From an uncultured Gemmatimonadota bacterium (GTDB taxonomy: Bacteria; Gemmatimonadota; Gemmatimonadetes; Longimicrobiales; Longimicrobiaceae), in NCBI GenBank assembly GCA_902805735.1, contig CADCTW010000123.1, positions 1 to 52,134 on the forward strand: DNA of 52,134 bases. The letters are read 5' to 3'. The position numbers and the translations under genes were made by a program. Numbering within the stretch: the first letter of the stretch is position 1; the number at the start of each line of letters is the position of its first letter. The notes below the pieces were generated by a model, which saw only the letters and a list, made by a program, of their open reading frames with translations, was not told the DNA's origin and did not search any database. Of the stretch, positions 22,610-30,562 are shown piece by piece.

Positions 22610-24097
22610 TCAGCGCTTCGTCGTGATGCGGATGACGCCGTGGACGGCGCGGGGGTCGTTGGGGTACATCTCGGCGGCGCGGGCGCCCTTGATGATTTCG
22701 ACCTGGTCGATGCGGTCGGGAACGATCGAGCGCATCTCCGCCGACGACACGACGCGGCCGTCCACCACCGTCAGGCCCTCGAAACGGTCGCCGACGCCCA
22801 CGCGGACGGGGTGAGTGGCCTCGGCACTGGCGTGGGCGGACACGCGCACGCGGGAGCCGGTGCTGTCGCCGCGGAGGATGGTCACGTCCTCGGTGGCGCG
22901 GGGGGTCCGGAGGCGCCGGCTGGCGACCATGTCGCCCGTGGTGATGCTGACGGTGCCGCCTTCACCCGTGCGGCGCACCTCGATCTGGGCGATGCGGCTG
23001 GCGGTGAGGGCGCGCGCCTCCGCGGCGGTCACGGCCTTGCCGTCGACCGTGTACTTGAGGTCGCCGCCCTCGAATAGCTCCAGCTTGGCTGCCTGGGACT
23101 CGGCGGCGGAGACGTCCATCCGCTCCACCTCGGCGGTGGTGGGGAGGCTCGTCTCGCAGGCGGCGGCGAGGGTCGCCACGCCCAGGATGCCCAGCAGACC
23201 GGCGCGCGCCGGGGCGAACCGCGGGAGTCGTACGTTCATGGCTCGTAACCTCCGTTCCAGGGACGAGGGCGAGCCGGCCATCGCCGGTGCGCCCAGGGTG
23301 AGGCCGGGTCCACGCCCGGCCATTTCGATCAGCAGCGTTCCGTACGCGAAGGGCCGCACCCCCTGCCGCAGCACGCGCGCATCACAGTCCAGCTCCACCG
23401 CAAGCCGCAGCCGCAGCAGCATCCACCACGCGGCGGGCACCCACGGCACCAGCGCCACCGCCACGCACCCCGCCGCCAGCAGCAGCGGATCGCGCGCGCG
23501 GATGTGCTCCCGCTCGTGCAGCACCACCAGCCGCTGCTCCTCCGGCGACACCTCCAGCAGCCACTCGGGGACGACCACCTCCGGCGCGCGCACGCCGAGC
23601 ACCGCCGGTCCCAGGCGCGGCGCCACCCGCACCGGCATCCCGGCGAGCTCGTGCAGCGGCCAGCGGCGGCGGGCGCCGCGGCCGTGGTGCAGGGTGGCCC
23701 AGGTGATCGCCAGGAGGGTCAGGGAGAGCGCGGCCCATCCCGCCCCCAGCGCCCAGCCGGGGACCCCACCGGCCCGAGCCGCCGCCGACTCCATCGCGCC
23801 GTCGAGCGAGGCGCGCAGCTTCGCGACCGCGCCGGCCAGCATCGCCACGGGACCGCGGGCGGCGGGGGCGGCGCCGGGTTCGGTCACGCGCACCATCACT
23901 CCGGAGATCTCGGAGGCGGCGGAGGGGGCGGTGCGCAGGGGGGCGAGGGCGACGAGGGCGAGAGTGGCGGCGAGCGCGCCGGCCCACACCCAGCGCACGG
24001 GGCGGCCCACCAGCCGGCAGACTTCCTCCAGCACCCAGGCCGCCGCGCCCACAAGCGTGCTCACCAGCAGCGCGTAGAGCATCCACGATGCGATCAT
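22610..24097 (-). CDS. M56-family (BlaR1-like) membrane metallopeptidase with C-terminal repeats
   Basis: 495 residues. Membrane helices near residues 5-20, 38-52 and 115-135 precede the zinc site LHEREHIRARDP (HExxH at about 194-198). ELDCDARVLRQG (about 235) supplies the third ligand. A further helix pair and a Cys-containing segment (LAAACETS) lead to a periplasmic tail. The tail holds two copies of a short module: VDGKAVTAAEARAL..RIAQIEV (347-387) and VDGRVVSSAEMRSI..RIDQVEI (443-495), each ending in an ITT strand and recalling TonB-receptor plug edges. BlaR1-like proteins sense a signal and cleave their BlaI repressor. The gene overlaps blaI by ATGA. Confidence 0.9.
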   Translation of the reverse strand: MIASWMLYALLVSTLVGAAAWVLEEVCRLVGRPVRWVWAGALAATLALVALAPLRTAPSAASEISGVMVRVTEPGAAPAARGPVAMLAGAVAKLRASLDGAMESAAARAGGVPGWALGAGWAALSLTLLAITWATLHHGRGARRRWPLHELAGMPVRVAPRLGPAVLGVRAPEVVVPEWLLEVSPEEQRLVVLHEREHIRARDPLLLAAGCVAVALVPWVPAAWWMLLRLRLAVELDCDARVLRQGVRPFAYGTLLIEMAGRGPGLTLGAPAMAGSPSSLERRLRAMNVRLPRFAPARAGLLGILGVATLAAACETSLPTTAEVERMDVSAAESQAAKLELFEGGDLKYTVDGKAVTAAEARALTASRIAQIEVRRTGEGGTVSITTGDMVASRRLRTPRATEDVTILRGDSTGSRVRVSAHASAEATHPVRVGVGDRFEGLTVVDGRVVSSAEMRSIVPDRIDQVEIIKGARAAEMYPNDPRAVHGVIRITTKR

Positions 24098-24468
24098 GAC
24101 TCCTCCTCCATACGCTCGGCGAGAAGGCGGCGCATTCGCTCCAGCTCGTCGCGCTTAAGGCCGCGATCGGAGACGAACTGCGCGAACATCAGCTCCGCGG
24201 AGCCCTGGAAGACGGCCTCGCGGATGCGGCTGAGGGCGCTGCTGCCGGCGCGCCCCGGCTCCACCGTGGGGTGGTACCGGTAGGCGCGCCCCTCGGGCTC
24301 GTGGCGCACGTAGCCCTTTTCTTCCAGCGTCTGCAGCACGGAAAGCACGGACGTGTAGGCCAATTCCTCGCCGAGCGCCTCGCGCACCTCGTTGACGGTG
24401 CCGGAGCCGCTCCGCCAGAGGATGCTCATCACGTCCAGCTCGCGGGGGGTGAAGGTGATCTCGGTCAT
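24094..24468 (-). CDS. BlaI/MecI/CopY-family repressor
   Basis: 124 residues. The winged-helix N-terminal part is TPRELDVMSILWRSGSGTVN, then EALGEELAYTSVLSVLQTLE, then EKGYVRHEPEGRAYRYHP. The C-terminal helical part mediates dimerisation in this family and is normally cut by the partner peptidase. It is first in a two-gene unit with the M56 peptidase (ATGA overlap), so translation is coupled. GGAG lies at the correct distance before the ATG. A textbook promoter flanked by two identical palindromes is immediately upstream (24479-24538), which strongly suggests autoregulation. The outside signal is unknown. Confidence 0.95.
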   Translation of the reverse strand: MTEITFTPRELDVMSILWRSGSGTVNEVREALGEELAYTSVLSVLQTLEEKGYVRHEPEGRAYRYHPTVEPGRAGSSALSRIREAVFQGSAELMFAQFVSDRGLKRDELERMRRLLAERMEEES

Positions 24469-24478
24469 TCGGGCTCCT

Positions 24479-24538
24479 CTACGGGTTCTTCCGTAGCATA
24501 ATCGTGAGGCGCGGGGTTGTCAACGGGTTTTTCCGTAG
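24479..24538 (-). promoter_or_regulatory. blaI promoter with two operator palindromes
   Basis: Read on the minus strand: TTGACA (24523-24518), a 17-bp spacer, then TATGCT (24500-24495), almost a perfect sigma70 promoter. Two 18-bp palindromes cover it: CTACGG-N6-CCGTAG at 24479-24496, overlapping the -10, and CAACGG-N6-CCGTAG at 24521-24538, overlapping the -35. Their starts are 42 bp apart, four helical turns. BlaI-type repressors bind such paired dyads. The sites could also affect the MFS gene, whose stop lies 40 bp away, only through read-through. Confidence 0.85.
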
Positions 24539-24578
24539 ATGATGGGAAAGGGGGGGCCCAGAGACACCGAGGAGTTGT

Positions 24579-25811
24579 CTATTCGAGCTCGTCCAGGTCG
24601 CGCAGGGAGGGGACCTTCCAGGCGGTGACGGTGACGACGCCCAAGGTCATCAATCCGCCAAAGATCACGGAGTTGACGGTGCCCAGGAGGCGCGCGGCGA
24701 CGCCGGATTCAAAGGAGCCGATCTCGTTGGAGGAGCCGATGAAGATCTGGTTCACGGCCGAGACGCGGCCCAGCAGGTGCTCGGGGGTGCGCAGGGTGAG
24801 GAGGGTGGAGCGGATGACGACGCTGACGTTGTCCAGCATCCCGCTGACGGCGAGCAGGGCCAGCGACCACCAGAAGGAGCGCGACAGGGCGAAGAGGATC
24901 CAGCAGAGTCCGAACGCGGCCACGCAGAAGAGGAGGGTGGGGCCTGCCCGCCTCAGCTTGCGGTGAGCGAGCACCAGCGACATCGCCACGGCGCCCGCGG
25001 CGGGGGCGGCCCGCAGCACCCCCAGCCCCTGCGGCCCCACGCGCAGGATCTCCGAGGCGAAGATGGGGAGGAGCGCCGCCGCTCCGCCAAAGAGCACGGA
25101 AAAAAGGTCCAGCACCTGCGCGCCCAGGAGCTGCGGCTGGCGCATCAGGAAACGGATGCCGATGGTCAGGTTCTCGCCGATGGTGCCCTCGCGGGCGGCG
25201 GCGGGGCGGCGCGTGTAGGCGATGCGGGCGAAGAGGAGGAGGGACAGGGCGCAGAGCGCGGCCTCGGTGGCGTACGCCGCGCGCGCGTCCGCGAAGCCGT
25301 AGAGGATGCCGCCCAGCGCCGGGCCCGCGACCGCCCCGAACTGCCAGAGCGAGGTTCGCCATGCCACCGCGTTGGCGTACGTCTCGCGCGGCACGATCTC
25401 GGCGCCCAGGGCCGTGCGCGCGGGCTGCAGGAAGCTGCGGGCGATGCCGCTGGCGAACACCGCCGCGAAGATGGGCCAGGTGCGCCCCCCCGCCAGGAGC
25501 GACGGGTACGAAGCCAGCGCCAGCAGGGCCCCGCCGCACGCCGTCTGCACCGCGATGGCGGCGAGGGCGAGGCGCTTGCGGTCGTGCCGGTCGGCCACGT
25601 GGCCGGCGTAGAGCGCGGCGCCGATGAAGGGGATCGCCTCCGCCAGCCCCACCAGCCCCAGCGAGAGCGGGTCGCGGGTGAGCTCGTACACCTGCCACGC
25701 CACCACCGTGGCCTGGATCTGCGTGCCCAGCGTCATGGCCACCAGGCTGGCCACGTACCAGAGGAAGTTGCGGTTGCGGAGGGATACGTAGGGATCGTGC
25801 GGCGTGGCCAT
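24579..25811 (-). CDS. MFS transporter (EntS-like MFS_3 group)
   Basis: 410 residues and about 12 membrane segments. The loop 2-3 motif GHVADRHDRKRLAL is the MFS signature A. ARSFLQPARTALGAEIVP and YANAVAWRTSLWQFGAVAGP match the enterobactin-exporter-like group. RVSAVNQIFIGSSNEIGSFE is the usual second-half counterpart. It probably exports a small molecule; the substrate is unknown. It ends just upstream of the blaI promoter on the same strand. The start is the ATG at 25811, next to the conserved polar leader. Repeat B2 lies upstream. Confidence 0.9.
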   Translation of the reverse strand: MATPHDPYVSLRNRNFLWYVASLVAMTLGTQIQATVVAWQVYELTRDPLSLGLVGLAEAIPFIGAALYAGHVADRHDRKRLALAAIAVQTACGGALLALASYPSLLAGGRTWPIFAAVFASGIARSFLQPARTALGAEIVPRETYANAVAWRTSLWQFGAVAGPALGGILYGFADARAAYATEAALCALSLLLFARIAYTRRPAAAREGTIGENLTIGIRFLMRQPQLLGAQVLDLFSVLFGGAAALLPIFASEILRVGPQGLGVLRAAPAAGAVAMSLVLAHRKLRRAGPTLLFCVAAFGLCWILFALSRSFWWSLALLAVSGMLDNVSVVIRSTLLTLRTPEHLLGRVSAVNQIFIGSSNEIGSFESGVAARLLGTVNSVIFGGLMTLGVVTVTAWKVPSLRDLDELE

Positions 25812-25860
25812 GCGGGACGATACCGGCGCCCCGGGCGGCGCGCAATTGGGGGCGGAGAAC

Positions 25861-26100
25861 GGGAGAGAGCTGGCGGGGCGCTGAAAGGGGGGCCCTCACC
25901 CCCCCGACCCCCACTCTCCCGATAACGGGAGAGGGGGGCGCTTTCCAGCCATCCAGCCGCGCCCAGGCATCACCAAGGCCGCGGCCAACGAGGTGCCCGG
26001 ATCGCGCGCCGACACGGAAGATGCGCCTCCTCCCCCAGCAGTTTGGGGGAGGAGGTCGGGAGGTGAGGGCCCCCTTTCAGCGCCCCGCCAGCTCTCCCCC
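25861..26100. repeat. Family B long inverted repeat, copy B2
   Basis: The left arm (25861-25940) and right arm (about 26021-26100) share ccctcacc...ctctccc-type cores. The inner hairpins differ: left cgataacggg type, right cagcagtttg type. The outer flanks agctggcggggcgctgaaag and its complement are paired although they are absent from B1 and B3. The centre carries the family motif gcgcatcttcc (on the minus strand). It lies between the divergent MFS and lectin genes. About 130 bp between its right end and the lectin gene contain nothing I can identify. Confidence 0.9.
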
Positions 26101-26230
26101 GTTCCGCTGTTGCCCCAAAAGAGCGTGATCCGGCCAGATCACGGCGGGGTCACGCCCGCGCGCTAGCCTGTACGCACGCGGCGCATCCCCGCTGCCGCGC
26201 AGCCCATCCCCACGCCCTCCCGGAGAACCC

Positions 26231-26740
26231 ATGCACTCCCGCTTCCGTGCCGCCCTCGCCCTCGCCGCCGCGTTCGTGACGCTGGCGGCCATCCCCGGCC
26301 GCGCGCATGCCCAGTGGTACATGATGGAAAGCTTCGCCTACGCCAACAAGTGCATGGACAACGCGGGCGGATCGCTGACCGGCGGGAACAACCTGATCAT
26401 CTACACCTGCCAGTCGTCGGTGAACCAGTACTTCCAGCTCGCGAGCGACGGGCACCTGGTGGTGCAGTACGGGCAAAAGGACGCCAACGGGTACCAGTAC
26501 TGCATGGACTACTACCCGTCCAACGGCTCCGTCGGCTCGTCGGTGAAGATCTGGCCGTGCCGCCCGTTGAGCGGGCCGGGCGACAGCCAGCACTGGTACT
26601 ACCTGGGGAGCAACCAGTTCATGGGCGGGAGCGGCAACTGCGTGCAGGCGCCCTCCAGCACCAACGCCACCGTGCTGAAGATGGCCGCCTGCAACACCTC
26701 CTCGCCCCCTGCCAACACCCGCTGGAAGTCGCGCACCTGA
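26231..26740 (+). CDS. Secreted ricin-type beta-trefoil lectin-like protein
   Basis: 169 residues. The signal peptide ends near AHAQ (about residue 28). The mature part has the beta-trefoil pattern: NKCMDNAGGSLTGGNNLIIY, then YTCQSSVNQYFQLASDGHLV, then WPCRPLSGPGDSQHWYYLGS, and a final CVQAPSSTNATVLKMAACN. These CMD-x-W-C-x-Q/W repeats are carbohydrate-binding folds. No catalytic domain is attached, so it is a stand-alone exported lectin domain. GGAG precedes the ATG. The partner polysaccharide is unknown. Confidence 0.87.
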   Translation: MHSRFRAALALAAAFVTLAAIPGRAHAQWYMMESFAYANKCMDNAGGSLTGGNNLIIYTCQSSVNQYFQLASDGHLVVQYGQKDANGYQYCMDYYPSNGSVGSSVKIWPCRPLSGPGDSQHWYYLGSNQFMGGSGNCVQAPSSTNATVLKMAACNTSSPPANTRWKSRT

Positions 26741-26750
26741 GCTGGACGGC

Positions 26751-26816
26751 GGGGCTCACGCGCAGGCACCGGAGGCACGGAGATGAACCCGTCTCTGTGC
26801 CTCCGTCTTGCCTCTC
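26751..26816. repeat. Degenerate family A palindrome, copy A7
   Basis: gcggggctcacgcgcaggca starts the left arm and gtctctgtgcctccgtcttg is the remnant of the right arm. Both arms carry several substitutions. It lies 11 bp after the lectin stop, in the gap before the permease gene, and looks like an old family A copy losing its symmetry. Confidence 0.7.
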
Positions 26817-26837
26817 CATATCCGCCGCGGTTATCCT
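26808..26837 (+). promoter_or_regulatory. Possible promoter of the APC permease
   Basis: TTGCCT (26808-26813), an 18-bp spacer and TATCCT (26832-26837) precede the GTG start at 26878 by about 40 bp. The -10 resembles the one at 30237. The -35 overlaps the end of the decayed palindrome A7. This is a weak prediction. Confidence 0.3.
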
Positions 26838-26877
26838 CTGGCGGATCCCGTCCTGACCGCCCCGCCGAGCCCTCTCC

Positions 26878-28194
26878 GTGACCGAAACCACCGCAGCCGC
26901 GACCGAGCACCGCCTCATCCGTGCCCTGGGCACCTGGGCGCTGGCCGCCAGCATCGTCAACGTGACCGTGGGCGGCGGCATCTTCCGCCTCCCCGCGGAG
27001 ATGGCGCGGCTCCAGGGCGATTCCGCCCTGTGGGCCTACGGGGTGTGCGCCGTGGCCATGGGGCTGATCGTGCTCTGCTTCGCGGACGCGGGGAGCCGCG
27101 TGGCGCTCACCGGCGGGCCGTACGCGTACGTGGAAACGGCGTTCGGGCCCTTCGTGGGCTTCCTTGCCGGGGTGCTGCTCTGGGCGGTGGGGACGTTCGC
27201 GCTCGCCGCCGTGTCCACCGTGCTGGCGGATTCGGTGGCCGCGCTGGTGCCGGCGCTGGGGAGTCCCATGGCCAAGGCGGGGGTGCTGGTGGCGGCCTAC
27301 ACGCTGCTGGCGTGGGTCAACGTGGGCGGGGTCAAGCAGGGGGCGCGGCTCAACGACGTCGCCACCGTCGCCAAGCTCCTCCCGCTGCTGCTGCTGGTGG
27401 CGGCGGGGGCGCTGGCGGTGCGGCCGGAGAACCTGGCGGCCGCGGCTCCGGACACCGGCGGCTTGGCCCGTGCCTGCATCGTCCTGATCTTCGCCTTCGC
27501 GGGGGTGGAGAGCGCCCTGGTGCCCAGCGGCGAGGTGCGCGAGCCGGCCCGCACGGTGCCCCGCGCCATCCTCATGGCCATGCTGGGGATCACGGTGCTC
27601 TACCTGGCGCTGCACGCGGTGGCGCAGGGAGTCCTGGGGAGCGGCGCCCTGGCCGCCAGCGCCACCCCCCTGGCCGACGCCGCGGGGCGGGTGATGGGCC
27701 CCGGCGGGCGCGCGCTGATCCTGGTGGGAACGGCCGTCTCCACCTTTGGATACGTGAGCGGGATGATGCTGGCCGTGCCGCGCGCCCCCTTCGCCATGGC
27801 GCGCGACGGCTTCCTCCCGCGGCCGCTGGCGGCGGTGCACCCGCGTTTCCACACGCCGCACGTGGCCATCGCGTTCCAGGCGGTGATCACCTGCGCACTG
27901 GCCGTCTCCAGCCAGTTCATCCTCCTGGCGGTGCTCGCCAACCTGTCGACGCTCCTCCTGTACGCCGCGTGCTGCGTGGCCGCGTGGGAGCTGCGCCGCC
28001 GCGGCGTGGAAACCGGCGGGGGCACGCCGTTCCGCGTGCCGGCCGCGCCCGTGATCCCCTGGCTCGCGCTGGCGGTGATCGCCTTCATGCTCTTCTCGGT
28101 GACGTGGACGGAGTGGGCGTGGGTGATCGGGGTGCTCGTGCTGGCAGCCGTCCTCTTCTTCGCCCCACGCGGCAGCCGCGCGGCGCGCGCGTGA
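26878..28194 (+). CDS. APC-superfamily amino-acid permease
   Basis: 438 residues, about 12 membrane segments. TM1 has NVTVGGGIFRLPAEMA, an APC motif with a GGGIF core. ALTGGPYAYVETAFGPFVGF follows, and TM6 has FAFAGVESALVPSGEVREPA, then PFAMARDGFLPRPLAAVHP. It should move amino acids or related amines across the inner membrane. The start is a GTG preceded by weak GAG sequences. It is shorter than the CAT-type permease at 7560 and not closely similar to it. No neighbouring enzyme indicates the substrate. Confidence 0.9.
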   Translation: MTETTAAATEHRLIRALGTWALAASIVNVTVGGGIFRLPAEMARLQGDSALWAYGVCAVAMGLIVLCFADAGSRVALTGGPYAYVETAFGPFVGFLAGVLLWAVGTFALAAVSTVLADSVAALVPALGSPMAKAGVLVAAYTLLAWVNVGGVKQGARLNDVATVAKLLPLLLLVAAGALAVRPENLAAAAPDTGGLARACIVLIFAFAGVESALVPSGEVREPARTVPRAILMAMLGITVLYLALHAVAQGVLGSGALAASATPLADAAGRVMGPGGRALILVGTAVSTFGYVSGMMLAVPRAPFAMARDGFLPRPLAAVHPRFHTPHVAIAFQAVITCALAVSSQFILLAVLANLSTLLLYAACCVAAWELRRRGVETGGGTPFRVPAAPVIPWLALAVIAFMLFSVTWTEWAWVIGVLVLAAVLFFAPRGSRAARA

Positions 28195-28225
28195 TCGTGT
28201 GCTTCTCTCCGGGGCTGTGTGTGAG

Positions 28226-28786
28226 ATGGCCGTGACCTACTGCGAGGCCGCGCCCGGCCACCCCTTCCACGGGCCGTATCACGACGGCGAGTACGGGTTC
28301 CCGCTGCGCCGGGACGACGAGCTCTTCGAGCGGCTGGTGCTGGAGATCAACCAGGCGGGGCTCTCATGGCTCACCATCCTCAGGAAGCGCGAAGCCTTCC
28401 GCCGCGCGTTCGACGGGTTCGACGTGGAGCGGGTGGCGGCGTATGGCGATGCAGATCGCGCCCGCCTCCTGGCCGACGCGGGGATCGTGAGGAACCGCCT
28501 CAAGGTGGACGCGGCGATCGACAACGCGCGGCGCATCCTGGCCCTGCGCGCATGGCACGGCTCGTTCGCGGGATGGCTGGATGCGCATCATCCCCGCTCC
28601 AAAGAAGCTTGGGTGAAGCTGTTCAAGCAGACCTTCCGCTTCACGGGCGGCGAGATCGTGGGCGAGTTCCTGATGAGCACCGGCTACCTGCCGGGCGCCC
28701 ACCAGGAGGGGTGCCCCGTCTTCGCCCGCGTCGCTGCCCTCGGCCCGCCCTGGATGCGCCAACCCCTCACCCCGGCCACCCCGTGA
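28226..28786 (+). CDS. tag: DNA-3-methyladenine glycosylase I
   Basis: 186 residues matching E. coli Tag in order and length. YHDGEYGFPLRRDDELFERL is the conserved N-terminal motif with a zinc His. NQAGLSWLTILRKREAFRRA is the base-recognition region. ADAGIVRNRLKVDAAIDNAR is the helix-hairpin-helix region. GAHQEGCPVF supplies the C-terminal His and Cys that, with an N-terminal Cys (YCEAAPGH) and His, form the zinc snap. It removes 3-methyladenine from alkylated DNA. The start is ATG at 28226; its stop overlaps the next gene (GTGA). Confidence 0.94.
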   Translation: MAVTYCEAAPGHPFHGPYHDGEYGFPLRRDDELFERLVLEINQAGLSWLTILRKREAFRRAFDGFDVERVAAYGDADRARLLADAGIVRNRLKVDAAIDNARRILALRAWHGSFAGWLDAHHPRSKEAWVKLFKQTFRFTGGEIVGEFLMSTGYLPGAHQEGCPVFARVAALGPPWMRQPLTPATP

Positions 28787-29043
28787 AGATCCCCAAGGAA
28801 TGGCTGACGCAGAAGGCTGGGAACGCGCCGGTCGCGGAGCACCGCAACCTCCCCGAGATGCCGGCGCTGCGCATCCGCATGGCGTGGCAGAAGCTCAAGG
28901 CCAAGGCGCAGGAGGGGGACGAGCTCTGGGCCTTCGCCAACCCGTCCAACACGTGGAAGAAGATGGGGAAGCAGACCGGCTACGCCCTGGTGCGCAACGG
29001 CAAGATCGTGGAGAGCACGGTGGTGACGAACAGCTTCGCCTGA
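28783..29043 (+). CDS. Small conserved-looking protein coupled to tag
   Basis: 86 residues, no signal peptide or membrane segment. Its GTG start overlaps the TGA of tag by GTGA, so it is almost certainly translated with it. The sequence contains ELWAFANPSNTWKKMGKQTG then YALVRNGKIVESTVVTNSF, a compact beta-rich end. I recognise no function. The coupling suggests an accessory role with the glycosylase, or mere operon membership. Confidence 0.75.
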   Translation: MKIPKEWLTQKAGNAPVAEHRNLPEMPALRIRMAWQKLKAKAQEGDELWAFANPSNTWKKMGKQTGYALVRNGKIVESTVVTNSFA

Positions 29044-29109
29044 GATGAAAAGCGTGTCTGGCACAGGGGCACGACGACGCTGTCCTGCGCGGCGGGAGTG
29101 GAGTGGCTT

Positions 29110-29995
29110 CTAATCCGTCGGATGGTCCGTAATCTCCACGGTCCTCTGTTGTTTCGCTGCTGGCTGCGACAGCGGATCGAATGGCGGCAGTACGTGAGGC
29201 GCTTCAGGAACTGTGGTTTCCCCCGCCTGCATGGACGTGTCGACTAGATCAGCCGCACGGAACAGTTCGTACGAGTCCCAGTCCCACAGCACGGTTGACT
29301 GGATCTCAGATACCGGGAGCACGATCTGGAAGTCTTCCGGTTCGAGCAAGTGATCGGGTTCCCGCGGTGGCCAACGGCCTGGCGGTTCGGGCTTCGGTCC
29401 CTGCCTCGTCCCAGTTCCGCGCCACCGCTTGCAGAACGGGACTGTACTTCGTGGTGAAGTTCACCTTATGCGTCGTCGGGTCGCGGTACCCGCTGTCGGT
29501 GGGTAGGACCCGGACGTACTTCCGTTCATAGGCTGGGTCGAAGTTCTGGAGCACGAAGCCGATGTAGAACTTCCCGTTCTTGAGTGTAACGGCGACCGGA
29601 AGGGTCCGCTGGATCGACTCCTCCATGACGATCTCCAGGTAGTCGCCCCACGCTTCCATGGCCGCACGCGCGTAGTGATTCCGATCACGCCCGAATAGCC
29701 GCAAGATCCCGTTCAGCGGCCACCATCCCAACGATCCGCCAAGGAAGGCGATCAGCGACGTCCCGGCGTATGGGAATGGCACAAGTTTTCTCACTCCTCC
29801 CGGATCGAGGAATCGACCGCGTTGATGAGGATCACCCCGACGAACGCGACTATCAGCCAAGCCAGACCGGCCGCAGCGGCGTGAAAGAGCAGGCGTTCGC
29901 CAGCGTAGCGTTTCGTTGCGAAACGGGTGGGAAGCCAGTGGGTGATAAAAAAGTACCCCCCCGAGCAGAGGCAGGAGGAGTACGTTGAACGGCAT
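29110..29995 (-). pseudogene. Frameshifted membrane-protein gene
   Basis: One protein seems to be spread over three frames on the minus strand. It opens MPFNVLLLPLLGG at 29995, then a run of seven Gs (29955-29961) shifts the frame. The next piece reads YFFITHWLPTRFATKRYAGE and a membrane helix, AGLAWLIVAFVGVILI, ending at a stop near 29791. The first frame resumes with PFPYAGTSLIAFLGGSLGWW and TLKNGKFYIGFVLQNFDP. Near 29410 a third frame continues through PEPPGRWPPREPDHLLEPED to 29110. The pattern vaguely recalls DUF6338-type proteins. GC content is visibly lower than around it. Either it is decayed or it carries assembly errors. Confidence 0.65.
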
Positions 29996-30019
29996 GGGTC
30001 TGTCCTCTCGGAAGGGCTG

Positions 30020-30199
30020 TTAAGTCTTCTTCGATGGCGCGTTGCTGCCCCGGCCCTTGGCGTCGCGGCTGATGGACTGCTTAATTGCCCGCCGGCCATT
30101 CTCGCTCTGGAGCACGTCGCGCGCCTTGACGAAGCTCACGCCCGAGTCGGTGGTATGGACCTTCGCGCTCTTGTTCGGGTGCTTGTCGTTCGGCGTCAT
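30020..30199 (-). CDS. Small basic protein of unknown function
   Basis: 59 residues beginning MTPNDKHPNKSAKVHTTDSG, with a central VKARDVLQSENGRRAIKQSI and a Lys/Arg/Gly-rich tail. No membrane segment or signal peptide is seen. The ATG at 30199 was chosen because the predicted transcript starts near 30230 and excludes the in-frame GTG at 30235. It lies just upstream of the frameshifted gene in the same low-GC patch, and the two may have arrived together. Function unknown. Confidence 0.6.
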   Translation of the reverse strand: MTPNDKHPNKSAKVHTTDSGVSFVKARDVLQSENGRRAIKQSISRDAKGRGSNAPSKKT

Positions 30200-30230
30200 A
30201 TGCGCTTCCGAGGTGGCGAGGGGCGACTCT

Positions 30231-30265
30231 CGCACTAGGATAGTGCGGGTCCTTTAGTGCGTCAA
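30231..30265 (-). promoter_or_regulatory. Promoter and palindrome of the small basic gene
   Basis: On the minus strand: TTGACG (30265-30260), a 17-bp spacer and TATCCT (30242-30237). The -10 is covered by a perfect dyad, cgcacta-gga-tagtgcg (30231-30247). A third tagtgcg lies at 30255-30261. The arrangement looks like an operator. The unit is also similar to the agtgcgt units of repeat family E, so it might be a repeat remnant instead. Confidence 0.6.
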
Positions 30266-30562
30266 TCTACGTATACTCGTTTGGGGTGGTTCCGTTCGCC
30301 TGGACGTTCAGGCCCACCCCGCGGCAGACATCGAGGCCGAGGTTTCATCGCCCCCCACTCGTCTATAAACACGCGATGCAACGCTTACAGCAAGGAATAT
30401 TCTCCCGCTGCGCGCCTTGCGATTGAGTGTCAGAGTGACCTCGTCCCTCGCCGGGCGGAGCACTGGTGCTTACACTTCCCTTTGTCGTTTACCGGACTCA
30501 CCGCCGACGTACGCCCGCCCGGTGCCCGGGCGCACCCACCACACACCACAGGAACGCCATCG
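30266..30562. other. Gap upstream of the cyclase gene
   Basis: About 300 bp with no convincing gene. GC content is moderate and rises toward the cyclase. I see no dispersed repeat and no promoter with both boxes. A purine-rich caggaacg lies 7 bp before the cyclase ATG and may act as a weak ribosome-binding site. Confidence 0.4.
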
